From an uncultured Lachnospiraceae bacterium (GTDB lineage Bacteria > Bacillota > Clostridia > Lachnospirales > Lachnospiraceae), in NCBI GenBank assembly GCA_947626775.1, contig CANQTL010000006.1, positions 39,466 to 103,465 on the forward strand: DNA of 64,000 nucleotides, given 5' to 3'. Position 1 is the stretch's first letter, and the number at the start of each line of letters is the position of its first letter. Below the pieces are notes generated by a model. The model had not been told where the DNA came from. It made no database searches and saw nothing but the letters and a program-made list of their open reading frames with translations. Made by a program: the position numbers and the translations under genes. Below are positions 43,828-52,688 of the stretch, piece by piece.

Positions 43828-44827
43828 CATCTATTACGGCGGCAGAGGGCTGATGGACGATCCCACGCTTTTCGTCATAAATAAGATGAAAGAAGTGCTG
43901 GAGGAGCTTCGCGTCACGGTGGAGCAGTTTCAGCTCTATGAGCTGAAGAACGGTATCACAACGCTGCCCCAGAGCCTGAAAGACGCCGACGGAGCAATTC
44001 TGGCAACCACGGTGGAATGGTACGGGGTAGGCGGATATATGCAGCAGTTTCTGGACGCCTGCTGGCTGTATGGCGATAAGGAGAAGATCAGCCGGATCTA
44101 TATGCTGCCGGTAGTCATGTCGACCACGTACGGCGAGCGGGACGGTATGCTGAATCTGACGACCGCGTGGGAGATCCTGGGAGGTCTGCCCTGCGAGGGT
44201 ATCTGCGGCTATATTGCGGATACTTCCATATTGGAAGAGAATGAAGAATATGTGCGCATCATAGAAAAGAAAGCGGAGAATCTGTACCGGGCGATCAATC
44301 AGAAGACGGCGTGTCTGCCGACGAGCAATCAGGCCGTGAAGCAGAAGATCGCGATCACTAAAAATATCAATTTTACGCCGCAGGAGTCGGAGCAGCTCTC
44401 GCAGTATGTGTCGGACGATACCTATGTACAGAGACAGAAAGCGGATATTCAGGAGCTGGCGAGCATGTTCCGGAATATGATGGGCAGCAGCGAGAAGGAA
44501 GATACGACGGAATTTCTGAAAGAGATTCAGGAGCACTTCAGGCCGCAGCCCGGATTGGCCGGGAATTACAAGCTGCTTATTGAGGAGAAGAAAACGCCGC
44601 TAATTATCGAGGTGAACGGCGGCAGTTTTCAATGCTACTACGGCGAGGGAAGTCGCGTCGATGTGGAGATGCAGCTGACGAGGGAGGCGCTGAGAAATAT
44701 CGTTGCGGGCAGAAGCACGTTTCAGGCTTCCTTCATGGCGGGCGATATGAAGATGAAGGGAGATTTCAAGGTGCTTCGCGCTTTGGATCAGGTGCTTGTG
44801 TTCGGCGCGGGAACCGCTGACAGATAA
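43817..44827 (+). CDS. Flavodoxin-like / SCP2 sterol-carrier-like fusion protein
   Basis: A 336-aa cytoplasmic protein. The N-terminal ~180 residues resemble NAD(P)H-dependent flavodoxin-fold oxidoreductases (MKINIYYGGRGLMDDPTLFV, DADGAILATTVEWYGVGGYM). A helical linker follows, and residues about 245-336 match an SCP2-type lipid-binding fold (LLIEEKKTPLIIEVNGGSFQ; ALRNIVAGRSTFQASFMAGD). The ATG overlaps the rhomboid stop. Its substrate is unknown. Confidence 0.75.
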   Translation: MKINIYYGGRGLMDDPTLFVINKMKEVLEELRVTVEQFQLYELKNGITTLPQSLKDADGAILATTVEWYGVGGYMQQFLDACWLYGDKEKISRIYMLPVVMSTTYGERDGMLNLTTAWEILGGLPCEGICGYIADTSILEENEEYVRIIEKKAENLYRAINQKTACLPTSNQAVKQKIAITKNINFTPQESEQLSQYVSDDTYVQRQKADIQELASMFRNMMGSSEKEDTTEFLKEIQEHFRPQPGLAGNYKLLIEEKKTPLIIEVNGGSFQCYYGEGSRVDVEMQLTREALRNIVAGRSTFQASFMAGDMKMKGDFKVLRALDQVLVFGAGTADR

Positions 44828-44882
44828 GGATCTGGAATAGACTGGCTGATCGGAGAACTGTGGTTTCGGAATGGAGGAAAAC

Positions 44883-45293
44883 ATGAAAAAAGATAACTGT
44901 ATTTTCTGTAAGATTGCGAACGGAGAGATCCCGTCCAAGACATTGTATGAAGATGAGGAGTTCCGGGTCATTCTGGATCTCGGGCCGGCGACAAGGGGAC
45001 ATGCGCTGATCCTGCCCAAGGAGCACTACGCGGATTTATATGAGCTGCCGGAAGAGACGGCATGCGACGTCATGAAGGTGGCCAAAAAGATGGCTGTGAA
45101 GATGAGGGACCGCCTCGGCTGCGAAGGGCTGAACCTTGTGCAGAACAACGGCGATCTGGCGGGACAGACCGTGTTCCATTTCCACATGCATATGATACCC
45201 AGATACGCGGCGGACGGACAGAAGATCGGCTGGAAACCGGGCGAACCGGAAGAGGAAGAGCTGGAAGAGATCAGGAAGGCGCTGGCGGACTGA
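44883..45293 (+). CDS. HIT-family nucleotide-binding hydrolase
   Basis: About 136 aa: CIFCKIANGEIPSK with the zinc-type Cys pair at the start and the histidine triad HFHMHMIPR near residue 100. HinT-like members hydrolyse adenosine phosphoramidates and similar nucleotides. ATG 44883 has GGAGG upstream; the in-frame ATG 12 nt earlier has a poorer context. Stand-alone, 27 nt before the fumarase genes. Confidence 0.93.
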   Translation: MKKDNCIFCKIANGEIPSKTLYEDEEFRVILDLGPATRGHALILPKEHYADLYELPEETACDVMKVAKKMAVKMRDRLGCEGLNLVQNNGDLAGQTVFHFHMHMIPRYAADGQKIGWKPGEPEEEELEEIRKALAD

Positions 45294-45320
45294 TCGCATT
45301 ATGGAAAGGAAAACGGATAG

Positions 45321-46163
45321 ATGCGGACGATAGACGTTGCGGATGTCACACGAAATATCAGGGAAATGTGCATCGAGGCAAATCATTTTCTGGCACAGGA
45401 TATGGAGGAGGCGCTGAGGGACGCGGCACAGACGGAAGCCGCGCCTTTGGGAAAGCAGATCCTGTGTCAGCTTCGGGATAATCTGAAAATCGCGGGGGAG
45501 GATATGATCCCCATTTGTCAGGATACAGGCATGGCGGTTATCTTCATGGAAATCGGCCAAGATGTGCATTTTGCGGGCGGATTTCTGGAAACCGCAGTCA
45601 ACGAGGGAGTCAGGCAGGGTTATACGGAAGGGTATCTGCGGAAATCCGTGGTGGGGGATCCTTTGCTTCGGGAGAATACGAAGGACAATACGCCGGCGGT
45701 GATTCACTATGAGATGACGGAAGGAGACCGGGTACGGATCACGGTTGCACCCAAAGGCTTTGGCAGCGAGAATATGAGCAGGGTTTTCATGCTCAAGCCC
45801 GCCGACGGCATGGAGGGCGTCAAAAACGCCATTCTCACGGCGGTGAAGGACGCCGGGCCAAACGCGTGCCCGCCGATGGTCGTCGGCGTCGGCATCGGCG
45901 GGACGTTCGAGAAATGCGCGCTGCTGGCCAAGAAAGCGCTGACGCGTCCCGCCGGCGAACGCTCCAGCATTCCGCACGTGAGAAAGCTGGAAGAGGAGAT
46001 GCTGGAGCGGATCAACAGGACGGGGATCGGGCCGGGCGGTCTGGGCGGTACGACCACGGCGCTGGCGGTCAATATCAATACCTATCCGACGCACATCGCG
46101 GGGCTGCCCGTGGCGGTCAATATCTGCTGCCATGTGAACCGGCATGCGGTACGGATCCTGTAA
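45321..46163 (+). CDS. Fumarate hydratase class I, alpha subunit
   Basis: A 280-aa iron-sulfur hydro-lyase subunit. ICQDTGMAVIFMEIGQDVHF carries the first cluster Cys, and ACPPMVVGVGIGGTFEKCALLAKKAL and GPGGLGGTTTALAV follow in order with the other Cys ligands. It pairs with the beta subunit encoded 18 nt downstream to interconvert fumarate and malate (or tartrate in TtdAB enzymes, which cannot be told apart here). Oxygen-sensitive, as fits an anaerobe. Confidence 0.94.
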   Translation: MRTIDVADVTRNIREMCIEANHFLAQDMEEALRDAAQTEAAPLGKQILCQLRDNLKIAGEDMIPICQDTGMAVIFMEIGQDVHFAGGFLETAVNEGVRQGYTEGYLRKSVVGDPLLRENTKDNTPAVIHYEMTEGDRVRITVAPKGFGSENMSRVFMLKPADGMEGVKNAILTAVKDAGPNACPPMVVGVGIGGTFEKCALLAKKALTRPAGERSSIPHVRKLEEEMLERINRTGIGPGGLGGTTTALAVNINTYPTHIAGLPVAVNICCHVNRHAVRIL

Positions 46164-46181
46164 GAGAGGCTGGGAAGAAAA

Positions 46182-46733
46182 ATGGAACGTCATATACAGG
46201 CGCCTATGAGTGGAGAAACGGCGAAAGAGCTGCGCGCCGGAGACTATGTATACATAACCGGAACGATCTATACGGCCAGAGACGCGGCACATAAGAGGAT
46301 GCAGGAAGCGCTGGAGCAGGGCGGGCCGCTGCCGTTTCCTGTGCAGGGCAATATCATCTATTATATGGGTCCTTCTCCGGCCAGGGAGGGCAGACCGATC
46401 GGTTCCGCGGGGCCGACGACTGCCAGCCGTATGGACAAATATACACCGGCGCTTCTGGATATGGGGCTTCTCGGCATGATCGGCAAGGGCAGGAGAGCGG
46501 AAGCCGTGAAAGAGGCGATCGTCAGAAACGGCGCGGTTTACTTTGCGGCGGTGGGAGGCGCGGGCGCGCTGCTCTCCCGTTCCGTTACGGATGCGGAGGT
46601 GATCGCCTACGACGATCTCGGAACGGAGGCGGTCCGCAGACTGGAAGTAAAGGATTTTCCCGTAATCGTTGTGATCGATTCGGAAGGAAACGATCTGTAT
46701 GAGACGGCGATAGAGGAATACCGCTCCGAGTAG
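46182..46733 (+). CDS. Fumarate hydratase class I, beta subunit
   Basis: A 183-aa subunit: LRAGDYVYITGTIYTARDAA at the start, GNIIYYMGPSPAREGRPIGSAGPTTASRMD in the centre (substrate-binding SAGPTTSxRM motif) and FPVIVVIDSEGNDLY near the end. Standard length for the separate beta chain. Co-transcribed with the alpha subunit. Confidence 0.94.
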   Translation: MERHIQAPMSGETAKELRAGDYVYITGTIYTARDAAHKRMQEALEQGGPLPFPVQGNIIYYMGPSPAREGRPIGSAGPTTASRMDKYTPALLDMGLLGMIGKGRRAEAVKEAIVRNGAVYFAAVGGAGALLSRSVTDAEVIAYDDLGTEAVRRLEVKDFPVIVVIDSEGNDLYETAIEEYRSE

Positions 46734-46795
46734 CAAAAAGCGCATATAAGCGCGGAAATGCGCAAAGTCTGACGGTACAAAATGCAGGCGAAGCA

Positions 46796-46824
46796 TTGAC
46801 AAACAGAGTGGGCTTAGGTATAAT
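46796..46824 (+). promoter_or_regulatory. Consensus promoter of tRNA-Ser
   Basis: TTGACA (46796-46801), exactly 17 nt, TATAAT (46819-46824): a perfect sigma-A promoter 39 nt upstream of the tRNA. Confidence 0.85.
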
Positions 46825-46863
46825 AACAGTTGCGTTGTAATTGGTAGAGGTAGTTCAGACTTT

Positions 46864-46951
46864 GGAGAAGTACTCAAGAGGCTGAAGAGGCGCCCCTGCT
46901 AAGGGTGTAGGTCGCTTACGCGGCGCGAGGGTTCAAATCCCTCCTTCTCCG
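46864..46951 (+). tRNA. tRNA-Ser (anticodon GCT)
   Basis: Class II tRNA with acceptor GGAGAAG/CTTCTCC, anticodon stem-loop GCCCCTGCTAAGGGT with GCT, a long variable arm (GTAGGTCGCTTACGCGGC region) and T arm GAGGGTTCAAATCCCTC. Discriminator G; CCA not encoded. Confidence 0.95.
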
Positions 46952-47006
46952 TTTTATCTACCGATCAGACAATGGATGACATGCTTTTCGGAGCAGGAGG
47001 TAGACT

Positions 47007-47123
47007 ATGTTTCTGTTATTGGCAGGCGGATTGGTCGTTGTTATTATTCCCGTTGTGATTGCGGTGGTGTCTTCCGTGGTGTCGGCTATCGCGGCGTCTC
47101 AGGATATCGGAGAGGATGACTGA
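47007..47123 (+). CDS. Small (38-aa) membrane protein
   Basis: ATG 47007 follows GCAGGAGGTAGACT, a near-perfect ribosome site. The product is one hydrophobic helix (LLLAGGLVVVIIPVVIAVV, then VSSVVSAIAA) ending in an acidic tail QDIGEDD. It lies between tRNA-Ser and a strong terminator at 47163, so it may be read through from the tRNA promoter. No family recognised; too short for most gene finders. The ribosome site and terminator support a real gene. Confidence 0.6.
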   Translation: MFLLLAGGLVVVIIPVVIAVVSSVVSAIAASQDIGEDD

Positions 47124-47162
47124 CCGCAGGGAAGCGGCGGATTGCGGATGATAGGGATTCAG

Positions 47163-47197
47163 AGGACAGGAAAAGACTGGTTTTTCCTGTCCTTTTT
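47163..47197 (+). terminator. Rho-independent terminator
   Basis: A 12-bp stem (AGGACAGGAAAA with TTTTCCTGTCCT) and following TTTTT, 40 nt after the small membrane protein gene. Confidence 0.85.
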
Positions 47198-47210
47198 CTG
47201 TACCCGTATA

Positions 47211-47239
47211 TTGAAAAACGCCGTCAAATTGTCTATAAT
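47211..47239 (+). promoter_or_regulatory. Promoter of the DHH gene
   Basis: TTGAAA (47211-47216), 17 nt, TATAAT (47234-47239), 80 nt before the ATG at 47320. Confidence 0.7.
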
Positions 47240-47319
47240 AGGAGCAGGCAAAAGTTTGGACGGCATGAAGCGTATGTGCCGGAGCGCCGGTTTGGCAGAG
47301 ATGGAGGATTGGGATTAGT

Positions 47320-48240
47320 ATGAGATTAGTGACGCGTTCGGATTTTGACGGGCTTGCCTGTGGGGCATTACTGAAAGAGGCGGGCATCATCGATCATTGG
47401 AAATTTGCACATCCTAAGGATCTGCAGGACGGGTTGATCGAGATTACGGAGGACGACTGCTTGGCCAATGTCCCCTATGTGGAGGGCTGCGGGCTGTGGT
47501 TCGATCATCATTCCAGCGAGCACGAGAGACTGCAGCTGGCGGGCAAATACAAGGGAGAGAGCCGTATCACTCCCTCCTGCGCGAGAATTATCTATGAATA
47601 TTATGGCGGAAGGGAGAGGTTCCCTCAGTTTGACGATATGATGGAGGCGGTCGACAAGGTTGATTCGGGCAATCTCACGATCGACGAGATCCAGAATCCG
47701 AAAGGCTGGATCCTGGTCGGTTATCTGATGGATCCCAGAACCGGACTCGGACGGTTCCGCAATTTTACGATTTCCAACTATCAGCTTATGGAGAAGCTGA
47801 TTGACGCGTGCCGTACTATGACGACGGATGAGATCCTGAATCTGCCCGACGTCAAGGAGCGCATAGAGGTATATAATGAGCAGACCGAAAAGTTCAAGGA
47901 GATGGTCACGGCCCATACGGAGATCAGGGGCAATGTGATCATTACGGATCTGCGGGGCGTGGAGACGATCTATACCGGCAATCGTTTTATGATATACAGT
48001 ATGTACCCGGAGCAGAACATCTCCGCGTGGATCGTCAACGGCAAAGGCGGTCTGGGCTGTTCTGCGGCGGTCGGCTACAGCATTCTGAACAAGACCAGCA
48101 ATGTAAATGTGGGAAGTCTTATGCTCAAGTATGGCGGCGGCGGACACAGAAAAGTCGGCACATGTCAGTTTACGGATGAGAACATGGCGACGGAACTTCC
48201 CAGGATGCTGGATGAACTGTGCGCGATGGCCAATGCTTAG
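47320..48240 (+). CDS. DHH-family phosphoesterase
   Basis: A 306-aa metal-dependent phosphoesterase. The N-terminal DHH domain has VTRSDFDGLACGAL, a conserved Asp loop and LWFDHHSSEH. The C-terminal DHHA1-type domain has the GGGGHRKVGTCQF signature. Relatives degrade polyphosphate, nanoRNA or cyclic dinucleotides; the sequence does not show which. It has its own promoter and is 15 nt upstream of the yitT-like gene. Confidence 0.88.
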   Translation: MRLVTRSDFDGLACGALLKEAGIIDHWKFAHPKDLQDGLIEITEDDCLANVPYVEGCGLWFDHHSSEHERLQLAGKYKGESRITPSCARIIYEYYGGRERFPQFDDMMEAVDKVDSGNLTIDEIQNPKGWILVGYLMDPRTGLGRFRNFTISNYQLMEKLIDACRTMTTDEILNLPDVKERIEVYNEQTEKFKEMVTAHTEIRGNVIITDLRGVETIYTGNRFMIYSMYPEQNISAWIVNGKGGLGCSAAVGYSILNKTSNVNVGSLMLKYGGGGHRKVGTCQFTDENMATELPRMLDELCAMANA

Positions 48241-48255
48241 AGCGGGGAGTATTAC

Positions 48256-49116
48256 ATGACCTTTGATCTCAGGAAAGATGGAAAGAGGATTGTCGTAGTC
48301 TGTCTCGCCTCGGCGATTATGGCGGTCAATATCAAGACATTTGTCAATACAGGCGGCCTGTATCCGGGCGGCGTGACCGGTCTGACGATACTGATACAGA
48401 GTATCTTTAGAATGTACCTCCATATTAATCTTCCGTATGCGCCCGTCAATCTGCTGCTGAATATCGTTCCGATCTATATCGGCTTTCGGTTTATTGGCAG
48501 GAAGTTTACGCTGTACTCCTGTCTTTCGATTATTGTCACCAGCGTGCTGACTGATGCGATCCCGGTGATTCCTCTGACGTACGACATTCTTCTCATCAGC
48601 ATTTTCGGCGGAATTATCAACGGTTTTGTAACCAGTCTCTGCCTGTCCATGAATGCGACGACGGGCGGAACGGATTTTATCTCGATCTTCCTGTCGGAGA
48701 AGAAGGGCGTGGACGCTTGGAATTTTATCCTCGCCTTTAATGTGGTGATCATCATGATCGCCGGCATTCTGTTCGGGCTGGACAAGGCGCTGTATTCCAT
48801 CATTTTCCAGTATACCTCCACGCAGATGCTGCACATGCTCTACAAACGGTACCAGAAACAGACGCTTTTCATCGTGACCAATCACGCGGAAGCGGTCTGT
48901 GAGGCAATCAACCGGATCAGCAGACACGGCGCTACGATCCTGAGCGGCGAGGGTTCTTATGAGCGCCGCAAGAGAGAGGTCGTGTATTCTGTGGTTTCCA
49001 GGGAGGAGAGCAAGGCTGTGATCAGCGCGGTCAGAGAGGCGGATGACAAGGCGTTTGTCAACACCATCAGAACCGAGGAGCTGTCCGGAAGATTTTATTA
49101 CAGGCCGAACGAGTGA
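48256..49116 (+). CDS. YitT-family membrane protein (DUF161/DUF2179)
   Basis: A 286-aa protein with five or six hydrophobic helices containing the YitT hallmarks (AVNIKTFVNTGGLYPGGVTG, SLCLSMNATTGGTDFISIFL) and a C-terminal cytoplasmic DUF2179 domain (HGATILSGEGSYERRKREVV ... DKAFVNTIRTEELSGRFY). Transport function presumed but unproven. ATG after GGGGAG; probably co-transcribed with the DHH gene. Confidence 0.92.
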   Translation: MTFDLRKDGKRIVVVCLASAIMAVNIKTFVNTGGLYPGGVTGLTILIQSIFRMYLHINLPYAPVNLLLNIVPIYIGFRFIGRKFTLYSCLSIIVTSVLTDAIPVIPLTYDILLISIFGGIINGFVTSLCLSMNATTGGTDFISIFLSEKKGVDAWNFILAFNVVIIMIAGILFGLDKALYSIIFQYTSTQMLHMLYKRYQKQTLFIVTNHAEAVCEAINRISRHGATILSGEGSYERRKREVVYSVVSREESKAVISAVREADDKAFVNTIRTEELSGRFYYRPNE

Positions 49117-49269
49117 CGCATTGTTTCTCCGCGCAATTCTGCGCGGATACAATTTCTGAAACTGTAAAAGGCGGTCACAAATTTTACATACTTTTTACAC
49201 AATTTCGCCGCAAAATATTTCTATAATTTCCCTATCTTAAATCGTACATACGGAAGGAGAGCAGAAGAC

Positions 49270-49941
49270 ATGACATACCGTCATGAGTGGAAGCATGAGA
49301 TCAGTCTGTCCGACAGGATCGCGCTGCGGCAGCGGCTGCGGGCGGTGGCGCGCGCCGACGCGCACACCGTGAACGGCGTCTATCGGATACGGAGCCTGTA
49401 CTTCGACAATCTCATGGACAAGGCGCTGCGCGAGAAGATCGACGGCGTAAGCAGACGGGAGAAATTCAGGCTGCGTTACTATAACGGGGATACTGCGCTG
49501 ATTCACCTGGAGAAAAAGAGCAAGACCGGAGGACTTGGGACGAAGGACAGCGCCGTGCTGACAGCAGAAGAGGCGCAGGCGATCGTCGACGGAGACTGGG
49601 TATGGCTGGAGCATGCGCAGGACGCGCTGCTGCAGGAACTGTATTTCAAAATGGTCACACAGGGACTTCGCCCCAAAACGATTGTGGATTATACGAGGGA
49701 ACCCTACGTATTTCCCGCGGGTAATGTCAGAGTCACGATGGACTATGATATCCGAACCGGTCTTTCCTGCACGGATTTTTTGAATCCGGCGTGTGTCACC
49801 GTCCCGGCGGCGGACGCGCCCATTATCCTCGAAGTAAAGTGGGACGCTTATCTTCCGGATATCATCCGGGACGCTGTGCAGCTGGGGGACAGGCGGGCGC
49901 GCGCCTATTCGAAATATGCGGCCTGCCGTATGTACGGATAA
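49270..49941 (+). CDS. VTC-domain polyphosphate polymerase-like protein
   Basis: A 223-aa soluble protein of the VTC/TTM type, with the basic and acidic tunnel residues of that fold (RHEWKHEI, IRSLYFDN, REKFRLRYYN, LEKKSKTGG, IVDYTREPY, ILEVKWDAYLP). In eukaryotes the domain makes polyphosphate; in bacteria it occurs with DUF4956 and CotH, exactly as here. AAGGAGAG precedes the ATG. First gene of that three-gene set. Confidence 0.85.
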   Translation: MTYRHEWKHEISLSDRIALRQRLRAVARADAHTVNGVYRIRSLYFDNLMDKALREKIDGVSRREKFRLRYYNGDTALIHLEKKSKTGGLGTKDSAVLTAEEAQAIVDGDWVWLEHAQDALLQELYFKMVTQGLRPKTIVDYTREPYVFPAGNVRVTMDYDIRTGLSCTDFLNPACVTVPAADAPIILEVKWDAYLPDIIRDAVQLGDRRARAYSKYAACRMYG

Positions 49942-50001
49942 AGACGCAAACGGCCTGCCGGCATGAGATGAAACAAACTTTTGTATAGAAGGAGACAAAT
50001 T

Positions 50002-50673
50002 ATGACTTTCAATGATATTTTTAAATCGAGTTTTCTGGAAAACGCCGCAAGCGTAAGCATACTGGATATGCTGCTCGCGATGGTGCTCGCCTTTGCCCTG
50101 GGTATGTTTATCTTTCTGATTTACAAGAAGACCTTTTCGGGCGTCATGTACTCGTCGGGTTTCGGCGTGACGCTGGTGGCCCTCACCATGATCACGACGC
50201 TTGTGATTCTCGCCGTCACGTCCAACGTGGTGCTCTCCCTCGGTATGGTCGGCGCGCTGTCCATCGTCCGCTTCCGCGCTGCGATCAAGGAACCGCTTGA
50301 CATCGCGTACCTGTTCTGGGCGATCGCCGTCGGCATTGTCCTCGCGGCGGGGCTGATCCCGCTGGCTGTGATCGGCAGCGTGCTGATCGGCGTTTTCCTG
50401 CTGCTCTTTGTCAATCGCAAATCCCATGTGAACCCTTATATCGTCGTGATCGAATGCGTTGACGGAGAGAGCGAGAAAAGGGCGGTAGAGTATCTGAAAA
50501 AACAGGCGAGCCGGTTCTCCGTCAAGAGTAAGACCGTGCGCAAGGGGTCGGTGGAGCTGAACGCCGAGATCCGTCTGAAGGATGAAAATACAGATTTCGT
50601 CAACGCGCTTGCGGATCTGGAGGGCGTAAACAACGCCGTGCTGGTCAGCTATAACGGCGACTATATGGGCTGA
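50002..50673 (+). CDS. DUF4956 membrane protein
   Basis: A 223-aa protein with about four hydrophobic helices in the first 140 residues, including the conserved SLGMVGALSIVRFRAAIKEP, and a C-terminal ~80-residue cytoplasmic ferredoxin-like domain. Family DUF4956, function unknown, regularly encoded between VTC and CotH genes. ATG 50002 follows AGAAGGAG. Confidence 0.88.
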   Translation: MTFNDIFKSSFLENAASVSILDMLLAMVLAFALGMFIFLIYKKTFSGVMYSSGFGVTLVALTMITTLVILAVTSNVVLSLGMVGALSIVRFRAAIKEPLDIAYLFWAIAVGIVLAAGLIPLAVIGSVLIGVFLLLFVNRKSHVNPYIVVIECVDGESEKRAVEYLKKQASRFSVKSKTVRKGSVELNAEIRLKDENTDFVNALADLEGVNNAVLVSYNGDYMG

Positions 50674-50684
50674 GGAGAGCTATT

Positions 50685-52313
50685 ATGTCTACGAGTAAGC
50701 ACATAGATAAAATATGCTGTGTCGTGCTGGCCTGCGCGATTGTGCTGACGGTGGTATTCATGAACGCAGGCAGGCTGGGCGTGCAGACGGTCAGTGCCGC
50801 CGTGGGTTACGCGGCGCGATTGTTCGATCCCGACAGGGTGCACACGATCGACATCGAGATGGACGACTGGGATTCCTTTATTGAGGGATGTACCGATGAG
50901 GAGTATGTCGACTGTACGGTCGTGATCGACGGAGAGGCGTATCGGAATGTGGCGCTGCGCGCAAAGGGAAACACCTCTCTCACATCGGTGCAGTCCTACG
51001 GAAACGACCGGTACAGCTTCAAGATCGAGTTCGACCACTATGAAGGCGGCAGCTATTACGGTCTGGATAAGCTGTGTCTGAACAATATTATACAGGACAA
51101 TACCTATATGAAGGATTACCTTGTCTACCGCATGATGCGGGAGTTTGGAGCGGACGCGCCGCTGTGCAGTTTCAGCTATATCACGGTGAACGGCGAGGAC
51201 TGGGGGCTGTATCTGGCGGTGGAGGGCGTCGAGGACTCGTTTCTGCAGAGAACGTACGGCAGCGACTACGGGCGGCTCTACAAACCGGACAGCATGGATA
51301 TGGGCGGCGGCCGCGGCAACGGACATGATTTTGATATGGAAAAAATCGATTTCGGCGAAGACGGGACGCCCGATCCCTGGCAGGGAGAGACAGAGGGCGG
51401 CGAGCCGCCCGCGTTCGGCGGCCGCGGTATGGAAGACGGGGAAAGGCCGATGTTTAGAGGCCGTGATAGAGAAGGCGGAGAGATGCCTGCGCCCGGCGGT
51501 CCCGAAATGGGCGGCGGAGCGCCCGGCCATGTTATGGGGAACAGCGACGTACTTCTGGCATACACGGACGATGATTTCGACAGTTATGCAAATATTTTTG
51601 ACAATGCCAAAACGGATATTACAGACGCCGACAAAACGAGGCTGATCGAGTCGTTAAAAAAACTGAATAACCGTGAAGATATAGAGGACGTGGTCGATAC
51701 AGAGGAAGTACTGCGGTATTTCGTAGTACACAATTTCGTGCTGAATTTTGACAGCTACACCGGCGGCATGATTCACAATTATTATCTGTATGAGGATGAG
51801 GGAAAGCTGTCTATGATCCCGTGGGACTACAATCTGGCTTTTGGCAGTTTCCAGTCGGATACCGACGCGGCAGGACTCGTCAACTATCCGATCGACACGC
51901 CGGTGTCCGGCGGAACGATCAATTCCAGGCCGATGCTTTCCTGGATTTTTGCCGATGACGAATATACGGATCTGTACCATCAGTATTTCTCTGAATTTAT
52001 GACACAGTTCTTTGACAGCGGTTATCTTGCGGAACTGACAGAAGACACGCGCGCCATGATCGCGCCCTATGTAGAGAGCGATCCCACGAAGTTCTGCACC
52101 TATGAAGAATTTGAAAAAGGCGCCGCCGCACTGGAAAAATTCTGCGCGCTGCGCGCCGAGAGCGTGAGCGGCCAGCTGGCCGGGACGATACCCTCCACCT
52201 CGGAGGGGCAGTCGCAGGACAGCGCGGCGCTGGTGGAGGCGGACGGCATCGTTATTTCGGATATGGGTTCTATGGGACGCATGGGCGGCGGCGGACCTTC
52301 TAAAAGATTTTGA
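50685..52313 (+). CDS. CotH-family protein kinase-like protein
   Basis: A 542-aa protein with an N-terminal signal-anchor helix (CCVVLACAIVLTVVFM), so the body is outside the cytoplasm. The CotH kinase fold follows: YRNVALRAKGNTSL, YSFKIEFDHYEGGSYYGLDKLCLNN, the KPDSMDMGGG region, and SMIPWDYNLAFGSF with the metal-binding Asp. A Gly/Arg/Pro/Met-rich insertion of ~70 residues (about 205-285) interrupts it, and the C-terminus has GSMGRMGGGGPSKRF. CotH phosphorylates spore coat proteins in Bacillus; this secreted form may act on cell-surface proteins. Last gene of the VTC cluster. Confidence 0.88.
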   Translation: MSTSKHIDKICCVVLACAIVLTVVFMNAGRLGVQTVSAAVGYAARLFDPDRVHTIDIEMDDWDSFIEGCTDEEYVDCTVVIDGEAYRNVALRAKGNTSLTSVQSYGNDRYSFKIEFDHYEGGSYYGLDKLCLNNIIQDNTYMKDYLVYRMMREFGADAPLCSFSYITVNGEDWGLYLAVEGVEDSFLQRTYGSDYGRLYKPDSMDMGGGRGNGHDFDMEKIDFGEDGTPDPWQGETEGGEPPAFGGRGMEDGERPMFRGRDREGGEMPAPGGPEMGGGAPGHVMGNSDVLLAYTDDDFDSYANIFDNAKTDITDADKTRLIESLKKLNNREDIEDVVDTEEVLRYFVVHNFVLNFDSYTGGMIHNYYLYEDEGKLSMIPWDYNLAFGSFQSDTDAAGLVNYPIDTPVSGGTINSRPMLSWIFADDEYTDLYHQYFSEFMTQFFDSGYLAELTEDTRAMIAPYVESDPTKFCTYEEFEKGAAALEKFCALRAESVSGQLAGTIPSTSEGQSQDSAALVEADGIVISDMGSMGRMGGGGPSKRF

Positions 52314-52332
52314 AAAAGCGATGAGATTTGGG

Positions 52333-52367
52333 AAAAGGCTATGACAGTAATGTTGTAGCTTTTTTTA
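52333..52367 (+). terminator. Probable terminator after cotH-like gene
   Basis: AAAAGGCTA (52333-52341) pairs with TAGCTTTT (52356-52363) around a bulged G, and a seven-T run follows. Confidence 0.45.
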
Positions 52368-52467
52368 TGCGGACAATGAGCCGGGCTGGCAAGATTGCCT
52401 GTCAATGCAGAAAGCGACTGCCGGAAAAAATGAAGTAAAGATGTGATCAAAATCTAAATTTTTTTCA

Positions 52468-52476
52468 GGGGGGGGG
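52468..52476 (+). repeat. Nine-G tract upstream of the 52.5-54.2 kb genes
   Basis: A run of nine G preceded by a T tract lies 62 nt before the start codon at 52539. Two more nine-G runs are inside coding regions at 7024-7032 and 8207-8215. Such tracts are prone to slipped-strand changes; this one could alter promoter spacing or leader structure. Confidence 0.45.
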
Positions 52477-52538
52477 ACGATATAGATAATAAAGCCAGGT
52501 AAATGATAAAATGGCAGAAGCTCAGAAAGGGGATTAAT

Positions 52539-52688
52539 ATGCAAGTAACATTAAACAGCAGTCAGCTTGGAAACAGCTATATAGGGAACAGTGCAGACAA
52601 TAAAAATGCAATGGGCGAATCGGAGAGCAAATACACCGGTGTATCAGAGTATTATGCATATTTGGAGGATAAGCAATGTCAACAATGA
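52539..52688 (+). CDS. Small hypothetical protein (49 aa)
   Basis: ATG 52539 follows AGAAAGGGG. The product is polar, Asn/Ser-rich (MQVTLNSSQLGNSYIGNSAD and a Tyr-rich end), with no membrane segment. Its last 13 nt overlap the next gene, whose AGGA ribosome site lies within it, suggesting coupled translation. Function unknown. The N-terminal pattern resembles that of the larger downstream protein (polar Asn/Tyr start), but a relation is not shown. Confidence 0.5.
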   Translation: MQVTLNSSQLGNSYIGNSADNKNAMGESESKYTGVSEYYAYLEDKQCQQ

